Position numbers and translations under genes: made by a program | From: Bacteroidaceae bacterium | Lineage (GTDB): Bacteria; Bacteroidota; Bacteroidia; Bacteroidales; Bacteroidaceae | Length of the DNA stretch: 64,000 nucleotides | Assembly (NCBI GenBank): GCA_017617315.1 | Contig: JAFZWM010000008.1 | Coordinates: 27,613-91,612, forward strand | Direction of reading: 5' to 3' | Shown: in pieces, positions 9,453 to 16,031 of the stretch | How the letters are laid out: the number at the start of each line of letters is the position of its first letter | Position numbering within the stretch: position 1 is the first letter of the stretch | The notes under the pieces: model-generated | The model's database searches: none | Told to the model about the DNA's origin: nothing | The model's input: only the letters and a program-made list of their open reading frames with translations

Positions 9453-9498
9453 TTTCGGTGTGTCGTAAAAAAGAGTTACCTTTGACGGCACATTTTGA

Positions 9499-9506
9499 TA
9501 GCTTTG
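9499..9506 (+). promoter_or_regulatory. purA -7 box
   Basis: TAGCTTTG matches TAnnTTTG, 28 bases before the purA start. The nearest TTTG (9481-9484) is only 14 bp upstream, too close for a standard -33, so only the -7 is supported. Confidence 0.45.
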
Positions 9507-9534
9507 TAAGAAAATATAATAAAAACATAACATA

Positions 9535-10809
9535 ATGAAAGCAGGAAAAGTAGATGCCCTCTTGGGTATTGTTTTTGGAGACGAAGGAAAGGGTAAGGTA
9601 GTAGATTGCTTTACTCCCAAGTATGATGTAGTGGCTCGTTTTGCCGGCGGTCCTAATGCCGGACACACCATCATCTTCGAAGGCAAGAAATTCGTTCTTC
9701 GCTCAATCCCTTCTGGTATCTTTGCAGAAGATAAGATTAACATTATCGGTAATGGATGCGTTATTGCTCCCGATTTGTTCATGGCCGAGGCCAAGGAACT
9801 CGAGGACGCCGGCTACGAGCTGAAGGAGCGTCTTCACATCAGCAACCGCGCACATCTTATTTTGCCTACTCACCGTGTGCTCGACCGCGCTTACGAGGCT
9901 GCAAAGGGCAAGAACAAGGTTGGAACAACAGGCAAGGGTATCGGTCCTACTTATGCAGACAAGGCAAGCCGTATCGGTCTTCGCGTCGGCGATATCCTCG
10001 ACAACTTCCAGGAGAAGTATGCCAAGCTGAAGGCACGCCACGAGCAGATTCTGAAGGATCTTAACTATACCGACTACGACATTACAGAGGAAGAGAAGAA
10101 GTGGATGGAAGGCATAGAGTACATGCGCGGCTTCCATATCAACGATACAGAGATTGAAATCAACAAACTGCTGAAGGCAGGCAAGAGCGTGATTGCCGAG
10201 GGCGCACAGGGCACAATGCTCGACATCGACCACGGTACTTATCCGTTCGTAAGCTCGTCAAGCACCATCAGCGGCGGCGTTTGTACTGGTCTTGGCATCG
10301 GCCCTACTGCCGTAGATCAGGTATTTGGTATCTTCAAGGCTTACAGCACACGCGTTGGCTCTGGTCCGTTCCCTGTTGAGTTGTTCGACGAGACTGGCGA
10401 CAAGCTACGCGAGATTGGTCATGAGTACGGCGCAGTAACAGGCCGTAACCGTCGTTGCGGTTGGGTTGACATCGTGGCTCTGAAGTATGCCATCATGATT
10501 AACGGCATCACTCAGCTTATAATGATGAAGAGCGACGTGCTCGACGATTTCGACACTATCAAGGCCTGCATAGCATACAAGAAGGACGGCAAGGTGATGA
10601 CCGACATGCCTTTCGAGACTGAAGGCTGCGAGGCTGTGTACGATGAGTTGCCGGGCTGGAAGTGCGACCTTACAGGCATCCGCTCAGAGGCTGAGTTCCC
10701 TAAGGCTTTCAAGGATTACATCGACTATCTGGAGAAGCAGCTTGAGGTGCCTATCACCATCATCTCGGTTGGCCCGGACCGCGAGGCTACAATCGAGCGC
10801 AACAAGTAA
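9535..10809 (+). CDS. purA: Adenylosuccinate synthetase
   Basis: A 424-residue cytoplasmic enzyme joining IMP and aspartate with GTP to give adenylosuccinate, the first committed step to AMP. Visible motifs: the P-loop-like GDEGKGKVVD near the N-terminus, GGPNAGHTI, VGTTGKGIGPTYADK, the GAQGTMLDIDHGTYPFVSSS block and TGRNRRCGW, with the GTP-binding TQLIMMKSDVLDDF region. Full length. Single-gene unit with its own -7 box and a strong terminator at 10829-10865. Confidence 0.97.
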   Translation: MKAGKVDALLGIVFGDEGKGKVVDCFTPKYDVVARFAGGPNAGHTIIFEGKKFVLRSIPSGIFAEDKINIIGNGCVIAPDLFMAEAKELEDAGYELKERLHISNRAHLILPTHRVLDRAYEAAKGKNKVGTTGKGIGPTYADKASRIGLRVGDILDNFQEKYAKLKARHEQILKDLNYTDYDITEEEKKWMEGIEYMRGFHINDTEIEINKLLKAGKSVIAEGAQGTMLDIDHGTYPFVSSSSTISGGVCTGLGIGPTAVDQVFGIFKAYSTRVGSGPFPVELFDETGDKLREIGHEYGAVTGRNRRCGWVDIVALKYAIMINGITQLIMMKSDVLDDFDTIKACIAYKKDGKVMTDMPFETEGCEAVYDELPGWKCDLTGIRSEAEFPKAFKDYIDYLEKQLEVPITIISVGPDREATIERNK

Positions 10810-10828
10810 TATTCAGATTGATAAGATA

Positions 10829-10865
10829 AAAAAGGTCGGATTCTGCTGGAGTCCGACCTTTTTTT
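10829..10865 (+). terminator. purA terminator
   Basis: Stem AAGGTCGGA (10832-10840) / TCCGACCTT (10852-10860), 11-nt loop, T-run following and A-run preceding. Confidence 0.85.
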
Positions 10866-11155
10866 GTTGAAAGTTGAAAGTTGAGAGTTGAAAAACTAAT
10901 TCATAATTGACAATTTTTTAAGTTGAAAAGTTCTTTTCTGATTTGTTAATTGGCAATGTTTTTTCATGTAAGCCGATAGCAAGGGGCAAGCAAGCCGGAA
11001 TGTATGGTATGGATAAATAGAAAATGGAAGGCTGAGAGTGTAAAAAATTGTGTTAAGAAAGAGGCAAGCTATATAAAAATATGCCGATGGGTGAGTGTAA
11101 ACGGGGTAATGCTACCGCTATTTGTTCGAGATGCCTTCGGGATTCGTTCGGGATA
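10866..11155. repeat. Dispersed repeats: TTGAAAGTTGAAA block and two 11-bp arrays
   Basis: A TTGAAAGTTGAAAGTTGAGA-type block begins at 10867. An 11-bp-period array follows at 10968-11000 (GTAAGCCGATA, GCAAGGGGCAA, GCAAGCCGGAA) and another at 11120-11155 (ATTTGTTCGAG, ATGCCTTCGGG, ATTCGTTCGGG). The second is nearly identical over about 30 bases to DNA at 41997-42031. A 76-codon ORF across the second array is not convincing as a gene. Confidence 0.6.
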
Positions 11156-11302
11156 TGTGCAATTTCGGCCGATTCCGATGCTGAAATGGGGCGTTTTTGC
11201 CCTGTTTGGGCTTCTTTTTAGTGGAATTTTGTAGCGGATTTTGTACTTCTTACTTTTGTGAAACATTGCAAATAACTGATAATGTGTGTTTTAGAATGTG
11301 AG

Positions 11303-11466
11303 CGTTTCGGCGTTTCAGCGTTTCAGTTACCCCTCTGGTGGTTTCAAATTCTTGCCTTATAATATATAACTTATTTATTATTAATTAGTTATATATAATA
11401 TATAAGGGTTTGAAACAAAAACATACCCCCCCTGAAACGCTTGAAACGCTGAAACGTTGAAACGCC
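11303..11466. repeat. Large imperfect palindrome
   Basis: Left arm 11303-11370 carries GCGTTTC units (GCGTTTCAGCGTTTCAG), a GTTTCAAA and a CCTTATAATATATAAC end. The right arm 11389-11466 repeats these inverted: GTTATATATAATATATAAGG, GGTTTGAAAC, then CTGAAACGCTTGAAACGCTG. The tip is about 18 bases of AT-rich DNA. It lies 200 bases upstream of the first RHS cassette. No gene within. Confidence 0.6.
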
Positions 11467-11571
11467 TGATGGCATTTGCAAGAAAATGTTTGGTATCTTG
11501 ACGCAAGAAACAAAAACTAAAAGTTTGTTGTAAATAAAGAACATGAATATTGTGTTTTGAAAAACTTTTCT

Positions 11572-11579
11572 TATTTTTG
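11572..11579 (+). promoter_or_regulatory. -7 box upstream of RHS cassette 1
   Basis: TATTTTTG matches TAnnTTTG; a weak TTGTG at 11550-11554 is 17 bp upstream. It precedes a degenerate signal-peptide start at 11622 and may be the promoter of a once longer RHS gene. Confidence 0.4.
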
Positions 11580-11621
11580 CGACCAAAATATAGAAAGTAA
11601 GCCTAAAAACTTCTTTTACTT

Positions 11622-11659
11622 ATGAATTAAAATTAGCGTTAGCTATTTTCGGATTTGTC
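11622..11659 (+). pseudogene. Degenerate signal-peptide start of RHS gene remnant
   Basis: From the ATG at 11622 the frame stops at once (ATG AAT TAA). Adding one A after ATGAA would give MKLKLALAIFGFV and continue in frame into the RHS tip at 11660. This fits a 1-nt deletion in the start of an exported RHS-type protein that also lost its large central part. This is my reading of the DNA; a chance resemblance cannot be excluded. Confidence 0.4.
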
Positions 11660-12949
11660 GTGAAACCTGAGAAAATTATATTGACAATTAACGGCAAGGA
11701 ACTCGACCGTACCCACGGTCTTGACTGGTACGACTATGGCGCACGCCAGCACGACCCTTTTATGCCGGGATTCACTTCTGTTGACCCTCTTTGCGAGAAG
11801 TATTACCATATTTCTCCGTACGCGTATTGTGGAAATAATCCGATTTTGCTGGTAGACCCTAACGGAATGGATTGGTTGCTATCAACCGGAGATAAGGTGT
11901 ATTGGTATGGTGGTAAAATGGGAGATGATAGTCAGTTTCTTTATACTTTCAATGCAACTTCTGGGAATAATGAGAATGGAAAAAATTACCAAGAAGCAAG
12001 ATTCCAAAACGTTAGAAATAATGGTCCAACACCTGAAGGTGAATATCATATTAATCTTGTTCCCGACCCAGACAGGATGGTTGAAACTTTTTTGAATAAT
12101 GGGCAGGTAGATTTCAAGAAAAGTGAAGATGGTGGTATTGAAACCTTACTTTTTATAAGTCCTAAAACAGGCAAATGGTCATATTATCCTAATTGGGGAA
12201 AGCATAGAGCAGCCTTAACGCCTGATAATGTAACAGGTGCAAAAGATTCAGAGCGAAATAATGACTCTTACTACTTCCATGATTCGGTAAAGGGCTATAC
12301 TCATGGTTGTACCGAGGTTGATACGGAATTATTTGATTATTTGGTTGATTACAGAAATGCAGGAAATACCCAAATAGGTGTTTTGGTAAAATATCCAAAT
12401 CTCACTCATAAAACTAATGGAGGAACAAAAAAAATGAAATATCTCAGAATCGTTATTCTTGTACTATTTCTTTGTAGTATGACATCTTTGCATGGACAAA
12501 CATCTGTTGATAGTCTGTTCATAGATGACATAAAAGCAGTCTATTACGTCAATTCGCCATTAGCTGTAAAGTATATGAATAAGAGTAAGAAACCTTTGTA
12601 TGTTTCGGTATCCTTACAAAGAAGTACCGACAATAATGATTGGGTTACGGTTTTCAATGATATTTTCTATTCAAATTACAAATTCGAACGTTCTAAAATA
12701 ATAGATGATATATTAGTAACTCCTTTGAGTAAACTTGATTTCTCTTCGAATTCAACAACACCAATTATTGGCAGCAGAACAGATGTCTGGATTGTGGATA
12801 AAAGACTTCTGCTATATGGAAAACAACAGACATTCCGTCTAAAATACATTATCGAAACAAGTACGCACAATATTCGTCCCGTTATAGAAGAGACAGAATC
12901 AAAGGTGAAGATAATGTTCTCCCGTCCTTTTCATATAAGAAACAGATAA
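11660..12949 (+). CDS. RHS tip cassette 1: L,D-transpeptidase-like toxin domain, run on into immunity gene
   Basis: GTG start. Residues 11-70 are the end of an RHS core (NGKELDRTHGLDWYDYGARQ, DPLCEKYYHISPYAYCGNNP, VDPNG). Residues 71-258 form a variable C-terminal domain with GPTPEGEYHIN (122-132) and FHDSVKGYTHGCTEVD (206-221). The PEGxY..HGC pattern resembles L,D-transpeptidase (YkuD) or DUF2778/Tlde1-type peptidoglycan-acting toxins, with Cys217 as candidate nucleophile. No stop separates it from a second part at residue 259 that begins with its own signal peptide; an A8 tract lies exactly at the junction. Best read as a toxin and an immunity gene fused by a homopolymer change. Confidence 0.65.
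   Translation: MKPEKIILTINGKELDRTHGLDWYDYGARQHDPFMPGFTSVDPLCEKYYHISPYAYCGNNPILLVDPNGMDWLLSTGDKVYWYGGKMGDDSQFLYTFNATSGNNENGKNYQEARFQNVRNNGPTPEGEYHINLVPDPDRMVETFLNNGQVDFKKSEDGGIETLLFISPKTGKWSYYPNWGKHRAALTPDNVTGAKDSERNNDSYYFHDSVKGYTHGCTEVDTELFDYLVDYRNAGNTQIGVLVKYPNLTHKTNGGTKKMKYLRIVILVLFLCSMTSLHGQTSVDSLFIDDIKAVYYVNSPLAVKYMNKSKKPLYVSVSLQRSTDNNDWVTVFNDIFYSNYKFERSKIIDDILVTPLSKLDFSSNSTTPIIGSRTDVWIVDKRLLLYGKQQTFRLKYIIETSTHNIRPVIEETESKVKIMFSRPFHIRNR
12434..12949 (+). CDS. Putative exported immunity protein for cassette 1
   Basis: From ATG 12434 the frame encodes 171 residues with a clear signal peptide (MKYLRIVILVLFLCSMTSLHG-Q), odd for the middle of a protein, so this is probably a separate gene. 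The mature part is beta-rich (KPLYVSVSLQRSTDNNDWVT, FRLKYIIETS) and unrecognised. Periplasmic export fits protection against a peptidoglycan-acting toxin. If the A8 tract at 12427-12434 had seven A's, the toxin would end at TGA overlapping this ATG. The function is inferred from position and export only. Confidence 0.55.
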   Translation: MKYLRIVILVLFLCSMTSLHGQTSVDSLFIDDIKAVYYVNSPLAVKYMNKSKKPLYVSVSLQRSTDNNDWVTVFNDIFYSNYKFERSKIIDDILVTPLSKLDFSSNSTTPIIGSRTDVWIVDKRLLLYGKQQTFRLKYIIETSTHNIRPVIEETESKVKIMFSRPFHIRNR

Positions 12950-13039
12950 TTCGTTCCTACTCACATTTTTCTGTCTACGAGTGTTAACTAAAGTCAATTG
13001 TAGAGCTCCCAAGGCATAACCTTGCAAGATAAGCAACAG

Positions 13040-13083
13040 AGCGGAAAAACGAAGAATCAAACTCTTTCGACTTTCCGCTTTTG
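13040..13083 (+). terminator. Terminator of cassette 1
   Basis: AGCGGAAAAACGAA (13040-13053) pairs imperfectly with TTTCGACTTTCCGCT, followed by TTTTG. Same hairpin as in the other two spacers. Confidence 0.65.
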
Positions 13084-13122
13084 TTTTTCAAAATATTGGC
13101 AAGATTAGGCTTCGGCAAAAAA

Positions 13123-13130
13123 TAATTTTG
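13123..13130 (+). promoter_or_regulatory. -7 box of cassette 2
   Basis: TAATTTTG matches TAnnTTTG, 35 bases before the GTG start at 13166. The same segment precedes cassette 3. No well-spaced -33 box. Confidence 0.5.
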
Positions 13131-13165
13131 TACATTTATCGCCGTAAAATACCAATTCAAAAATT

Positions 13166-13572
13166 GTGGAAAACAGGCTTTACAATAGCAACAACCGCGC
13201 CGTTATAAACGAATTTGGCGATGTGCGACAGGTAACGAACTACTACCCGTTTGGCGGAGTGTTCAGCACCACGGCATACAACCGCGGAGACGACTTGCTG
13301 CCCTACAAGTATAACGGCAAGGAACTCGACCGCACACATGGATTGGACTGGTACGACTATGGCGCACGCCAGCACGACCCTTTTATGCCGGGATTCACAA
13401 GTCTCGACCCATTGTGTGAGAAATATATAATATTTCTCCGTATGCGTATTGTGCTAATAAATATGCATTATTTAATGAAGAAAAAGGAATTGGCAATAAA
13501 AACTATCGTCGAGCAACAACTTGTAAACCTCAAAATTTAATAAATGTAATTAATTTGACATATAAAAAATAG
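13166..13572 (+). pseudogene. RHS tip cassette 2, frameshifted and truncated
   Basis: GTG start, then an RHS core (NRLYNSNNRAVINEFGDVRQ, TNYYPFGGVFS, YNGKELDRTHGLDWYDYGAR). At about 13425 the DNA reads AAATATATAATATTT where cassette 3 has AAATATTATAATATTT, a 1-nt loss; the actual frame then ends at 13540. In the restored frame the core continues (EKYYNISPYAYCAN) but only about 40 further residues follow, ending QNLINVINLTYKK and TAG at 13570-13572, three bases before the next gene. Most of the toxin domain has been deleted as well. Confidence 0.7.
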
Positions 13573-13575
13573 AAT

Positions 13576-14151
13576 ATGACGATTAGTGTTTTTCTTAGAG
13601 ATATAAGCATCTTTGTATGTTTTATGATTTCTAGTGTTGTTTCTGCTCAAGAAAGAATTACGTTGGCAGAAAATGCGCCATTGGATAATTCTATTATGTT
13701 GTTAAAAACATTGAGAAATTATTATCCTGCTGATAGCTTAATTAAATGGGCTCAGCAGGATGGGCGATCTTTAATTTTATGCCGTGTAGATTCATCAGGC
13801 ATGATTTTGGAATTTGAGAAATATAGGATATTTAAGAAATCAAGTTCTTTTTTGTCTGAAAATGGTGATAATATCAGAAATATCCTAATAAACAATAGGG
13901 TCAAATTTGTATTTCCATGTTCGTTTACGGGCAATAGTACAAAATGTCGAGAAATATTTTTGCAAAAAGAGTCTATTTCAGAGATTTACAAGAAGAAAGG
14001 ATACATAGATTTGCAGATACCAATATTTTATGTTATGTTTCCAACGATATTTCATAGTATTAATGAATATGGAGAACGTAATAATATTGAATTGACGGCA
14101 GAGGAAACGCTTGATATATTATTTGAACGATATATTAGTAAACATTATTGA
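13576..14151 (+). CDS. Putative exported immunity protein for cassette 2
   Basis: A 191-residue protein with a signal peptide (MTISVFLRDISIFVCFMISSVVSA-Q). The mature domain (NYYPADSLIKWAQQDGRSLI, NNRVKFVFPCSFTGNS, YVMFPTIFHSINEYG) is unrecognised. It starts three bases after the restored end of toxin 2 and ends just before the spacer terminator, the normal place for an immunity gene. AT-rich relative to the RHS core. With its toxin broken it would be an orphan immunity gene. Role inferred from position only. Confidence 0.55.
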   Translation: MTISVFLRDISIFVCFMISSVVSAQERITLAENAPLDNSIMLLKTLRNYYPADSLIKWAQQDGRSLILCRVDSSGMILEFEKYRIFKKSSSFLSENGDNIRNILINNRVKFVFPCSFTGNSTKCREIFLQKESISEIYKKKGYIDLQIPIFYVMFPTIFHSINEYGERNNIELTAEETLDILFERYISKHY

Positions 14152-14263
14152 TTAATGTATGAGATATTATTAATATCGTTCGCTCGAATTTCCAACACCG
14201 AGCGAAATCTCCAAAGGCCATTTGTAATGTCCCCTAAGGCATAGCCTTGCAAAATAAACAATC

Positions 14264-14310
14264 GAGCGGAAAAACGAAGAATCAAACTCTTTCGTTTTTT
14301 TCGCTCTTGC
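14264..14310 (+). terminator. Terminator of cassette 2
   Basis: GAGCGGAAAAACGAA (14264-14278) pairs with TTCGTTTTTTTCGCTC (14291-14306, one extra T), followed by TTGCTTTT. Confidence 0.65.
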
Positions 14311-14347
14311 TTTTCAAAACGCTGGCAAAATAGATTTCAATCAAAAA

Positions 14348-14355
14348 TAATTTTG
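14348..14355 (+). promoter_or_regulatory. -7 box of cassette 3
   Basis: TAATTTTG matches TAnnTTTG, 36 bases before the GTG at 14392. A longer reading of cassette 3 from TTG 14353 would start inside this box and is rejected. Confidence 0.5.
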
Positions 14356-14391
14356 TACATTTACCGCCGAAAAAAACAGCAATTTAAAATT

Positions 14392-15351
14392 GTGAAAAAC
14401 AGGCTTTACAATAGCAACAACCGCGCCGTTATAAACGAATTTGGCGTTGTGCAACAGGTAACGAACTATTACCCGTTTGGCGGAGTGTTCTCAACCAACG
14501 GGGCTGCCTATGCAAAAAGCCCCGATGCACAGCCATACAAGTATAACGGCAAGGAACTCGACCGCACACACGGACTCGATTGGTACGACTATGGTGCACG
14601 AAACTATGATGCTCCCCTCTGCCGCTGGCATAGCATCGACCCATTGTGTGAGAAATATTATAATATTTCTCCGTATGCGTATTGTGCGAATAATCCTGTA
14701 ATGTTGATTGATCCAGATGGAAGAGAAGTCTATATTTCTGGGTCTCTTGCAAATATGGCGGTACAACAACTTCAAGCAAAAGTTGGAAAAAAAATTCAAC
14801 TAAGTTTGTCAAGTGATAATAAACTATGTTACAATGTTGTTGGAAAAGGTCGTCTGAATAAGAGTTCACAAAATGTAATAAAGTTCATAGATGATAGTAA
14901 TATAACTGTAAATTTGATCACAACAGATAAAAATAAGACTTCAACAGGAAATCTATTTATAGGCGGAGCCTTTATGGGGAATAATGTGAAACTAAATACA
15001 GATGGCGATGTCGTTCACACAACAGCTTACCAAGAGGTTAATCCACAAGTTTTGGAAAAAGCTGATACTTATGCAGGTAAAGGAACTTTCGTAATGCACG
15101 AATTGTCAGAGGCTTATGAAGGCGCAAAATTATCAGTGGAACAGAAAACTTCAAGTCCGAATTCTGGAGATGAAAATTCAGTATATAAGACTGCACACAA
15201 AAAAGCGACGTATCAACCTGCTGTATATACGCGATACTATGATCGTAATGGAAATGTAATTTCAACGCAACAGGGGGCTGTGAGAGTTGAATGGTATGTG
15301 AAACCCAATAATGAATCTACAAATGAAACAATTATCCAAACTATTCCGTAG
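14392..15351 (+). CDS. RHS tip cassette 3 with putative metallopeptidase-like toxin domain
   Basis: 319 residues from GTG 14392, the same start context as cassette 2. Residues 1-110 are an intact RHS core tip (NRLYNSNNRAVINEFGVVQQ, NGKELDRTHGLDWYDYGARN, SPYAYCANNPVMLIDPDG). Residues 111-319 form a different C-terminal domain with KGTFVMHELSEAYEGAKLS (230-248) and NSVYKTAHKKAT (262-273). HE at 236-237 plus the downstream His suggest a zinc metallopeptidase-like toxin, but HExxE replaces the usual HExxH, so the class is uncertain. It lacks a signal peptide and the RHS shell needed for delivery. The only cassette with an unbroken frame. Confidence 0.7.
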   Translation: MKNRLYNSNNRAVINEFGVVQQVTNYYPFGGVFSTNGAAYAKSPDAQPYKYNGKELDRTHGLDWYDYGARNYDAPLCRWHSIDPLCEKYYNISPYAYCANNPVMLIDPDGREVYISGSLANMAVQQLQAKVGKKIQLSLSSDNKLCYNVVGKGRLNKSSQNVIKFIDDSNITVNLITTDKNKTSTGNLFIGGAFMGNNVKLNTDGDVVHTTAYQEVNPQVLEKADTYAGKGTFVMHELSEAYEGAKLSVEQKTSSPNSGDENSVYKTAHKKATYQPAVYTRYYDRNGNVISTQQGAVRVEWYVKPNNESTNETIIQTIP

Positions 15352-15757
15352 ATATATTTGTTTTTGTTTGCTATTACCTTATACTTTTGTATGTGGTAGT
15401 AAGATTATTGAAAAAAAGCAAATCGTAAATTCTTCTGAATCATCTTTTACAATAAAAAAAGTGAAGAAATTGAAGAATGATGTTTATGTGATATATGCGA
15501 ATAGAAATGATTCTATATTCAAAATTGTCAGCTACTATAACAAAAAAAATAAACGCAACAAGAAGCTGACAAAAGGTATGCGGTTTGAAGTTTCATTACA
15601 ATCTGTTTTTGGAAATTTTGAAAGAGAGTACAAAATTATCCAACCATGTAATTTATTAATGGAGTTTCATGGCGTTGCTGTTGGAAAGGAACCAGAAAGA
15701 GGCATAGATGATATTTGGTTCTGTGAAGAATTGAACGGTCCATATCTCACGAAATGA
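15323..15757 (+). CDS. Putative exported immunity protein for cassette 3
   Basis: 144 residues from ATG 15323 (an ATG at 15311 adds four residues). The gene overlaps the 3' end of toxin 3 by 29 bases, a typical toxin-immunity coupling. It begins with a positively charged hydrophobic segment (KLFRRYICFCLLLPYTFVCG), a signal peptide or anchor. The mature part is lysine-rich (KKNKRNKKLTKG) with no known domain. Role inferred from position. Confidence 0.55.
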   Translation: MKQLSKLFRRYICFCLLLPYTFVCGSKIIEKKQIVNSSESSFTIKKVKKLKNDVYVIYANRNDSIFKIVSYYNKKNKRNKKLTKGMRFEVSLQSVFGNFEREYKIIQPCNLLMEFHGVAVGKEPERGIDDIWFCEELNGPYLTK

Positions 15758-15831
15758 AAGAACAAAGATGATATCTTGCTTGCTCTGATTCATTAATCCG
15801 AGAGTCTGACACCGAGCCATTTGTAATGTCA

Positions 15832-15915
15832 TCAAGGCATAGCCTTGCAAAATAAGCAACAGAGCGGAAAAACGAAGAATCAAAACCCTTTCGTTTTTCC
15901 GCTTTTGTTTTCTAA
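15832..15915 (+). repeat. Inter-cassette spacer repeat, copy 3
   Basis: AAGGCATAGCCTTGCAAAAT and AACAGAGCGGAAAAACGAAG as in copies 1 and 2, ending after the hairpin; the promoter and RHS segment are absent, so the array ends here. Confidence 0.8.
15863..15910 (+). terminator. Terminator of cassette 3
   Basis: Perfect 14-bp stem AGCGGAAAAACGAA (15863-15876) / TTCGTTTTTCCGCT (15890-15903), then TTTGTTTT. Confidence 0.85.
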
Positions 15916-15964
15916 ATGCAGGCTAAAGCAGACTGCGCAAAATCAATGAGCGTTGTATAGAAAC

Positions 15965-16007
15965 AAAAAAGCCTCCCTGCGGCATTTCTGCCAACAGGTG
16001 AGGCTTT
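15965..16007 (-). terminator. fusA2 terminator
   Basis: AAAGCCTC (15968-15975) pairs with GAGGCTTT (16000-16007), with a 24-nt GC-containing loop; the A-run on the left gives a U-run on the minus-strand transcript. Confidence 0.75.
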
Positions 16008-16031
16008 CCAACTTTCTTCTTCGTTGTAATC

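Larger units (their letters stand above)
13009..13137 (+). repeat. Inter-cassette spacer repeat, copy 1
   Basis: Conserved spacer: AAGGCATAACCTTGCAAGAT, then AACAGAGCGGAAAAACGAAG, a hairpin, and the AATAATTTTGTACATTTATC promoter segment. It recurs at 14231-14360 and, without the promoter part, at 15832-15915. The similarity continues into the RHS core of the next cassette. Confidence 0.8.
14231..14360 (+). repeat. Inter-cassette spacer repeat, copy 2
   Basis: CCTAAGGCATAGCCTTGC, CGAGCGGAAAAACGAAGAAT, hairpin, and AAAAATAATTTTGTACATTT, closely matching copy 1 at 13009. Confidence 0.8.

Noticed and set aside
8692..9666. 324-codon ORF on the minus strand
   Set aside because: Antisense to the AlkD-like gene and running over its terminator and the purA promoter; no recognisable protein features.
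11004..11234. 76-codon ORF upstream of the RHS island
   Set aside because: It crosses an 11-bp repeat array; the shared residues RDAFGIRSG recur at 42 kb only because the same DNA repeat is translated there too.
14353..14391. Upstream TTG start for RHS cassette 3
   Set aside because: It lies within the TAATTTTG promoter box; GTG 14392 corresponds to the GTG used in cassette 2.
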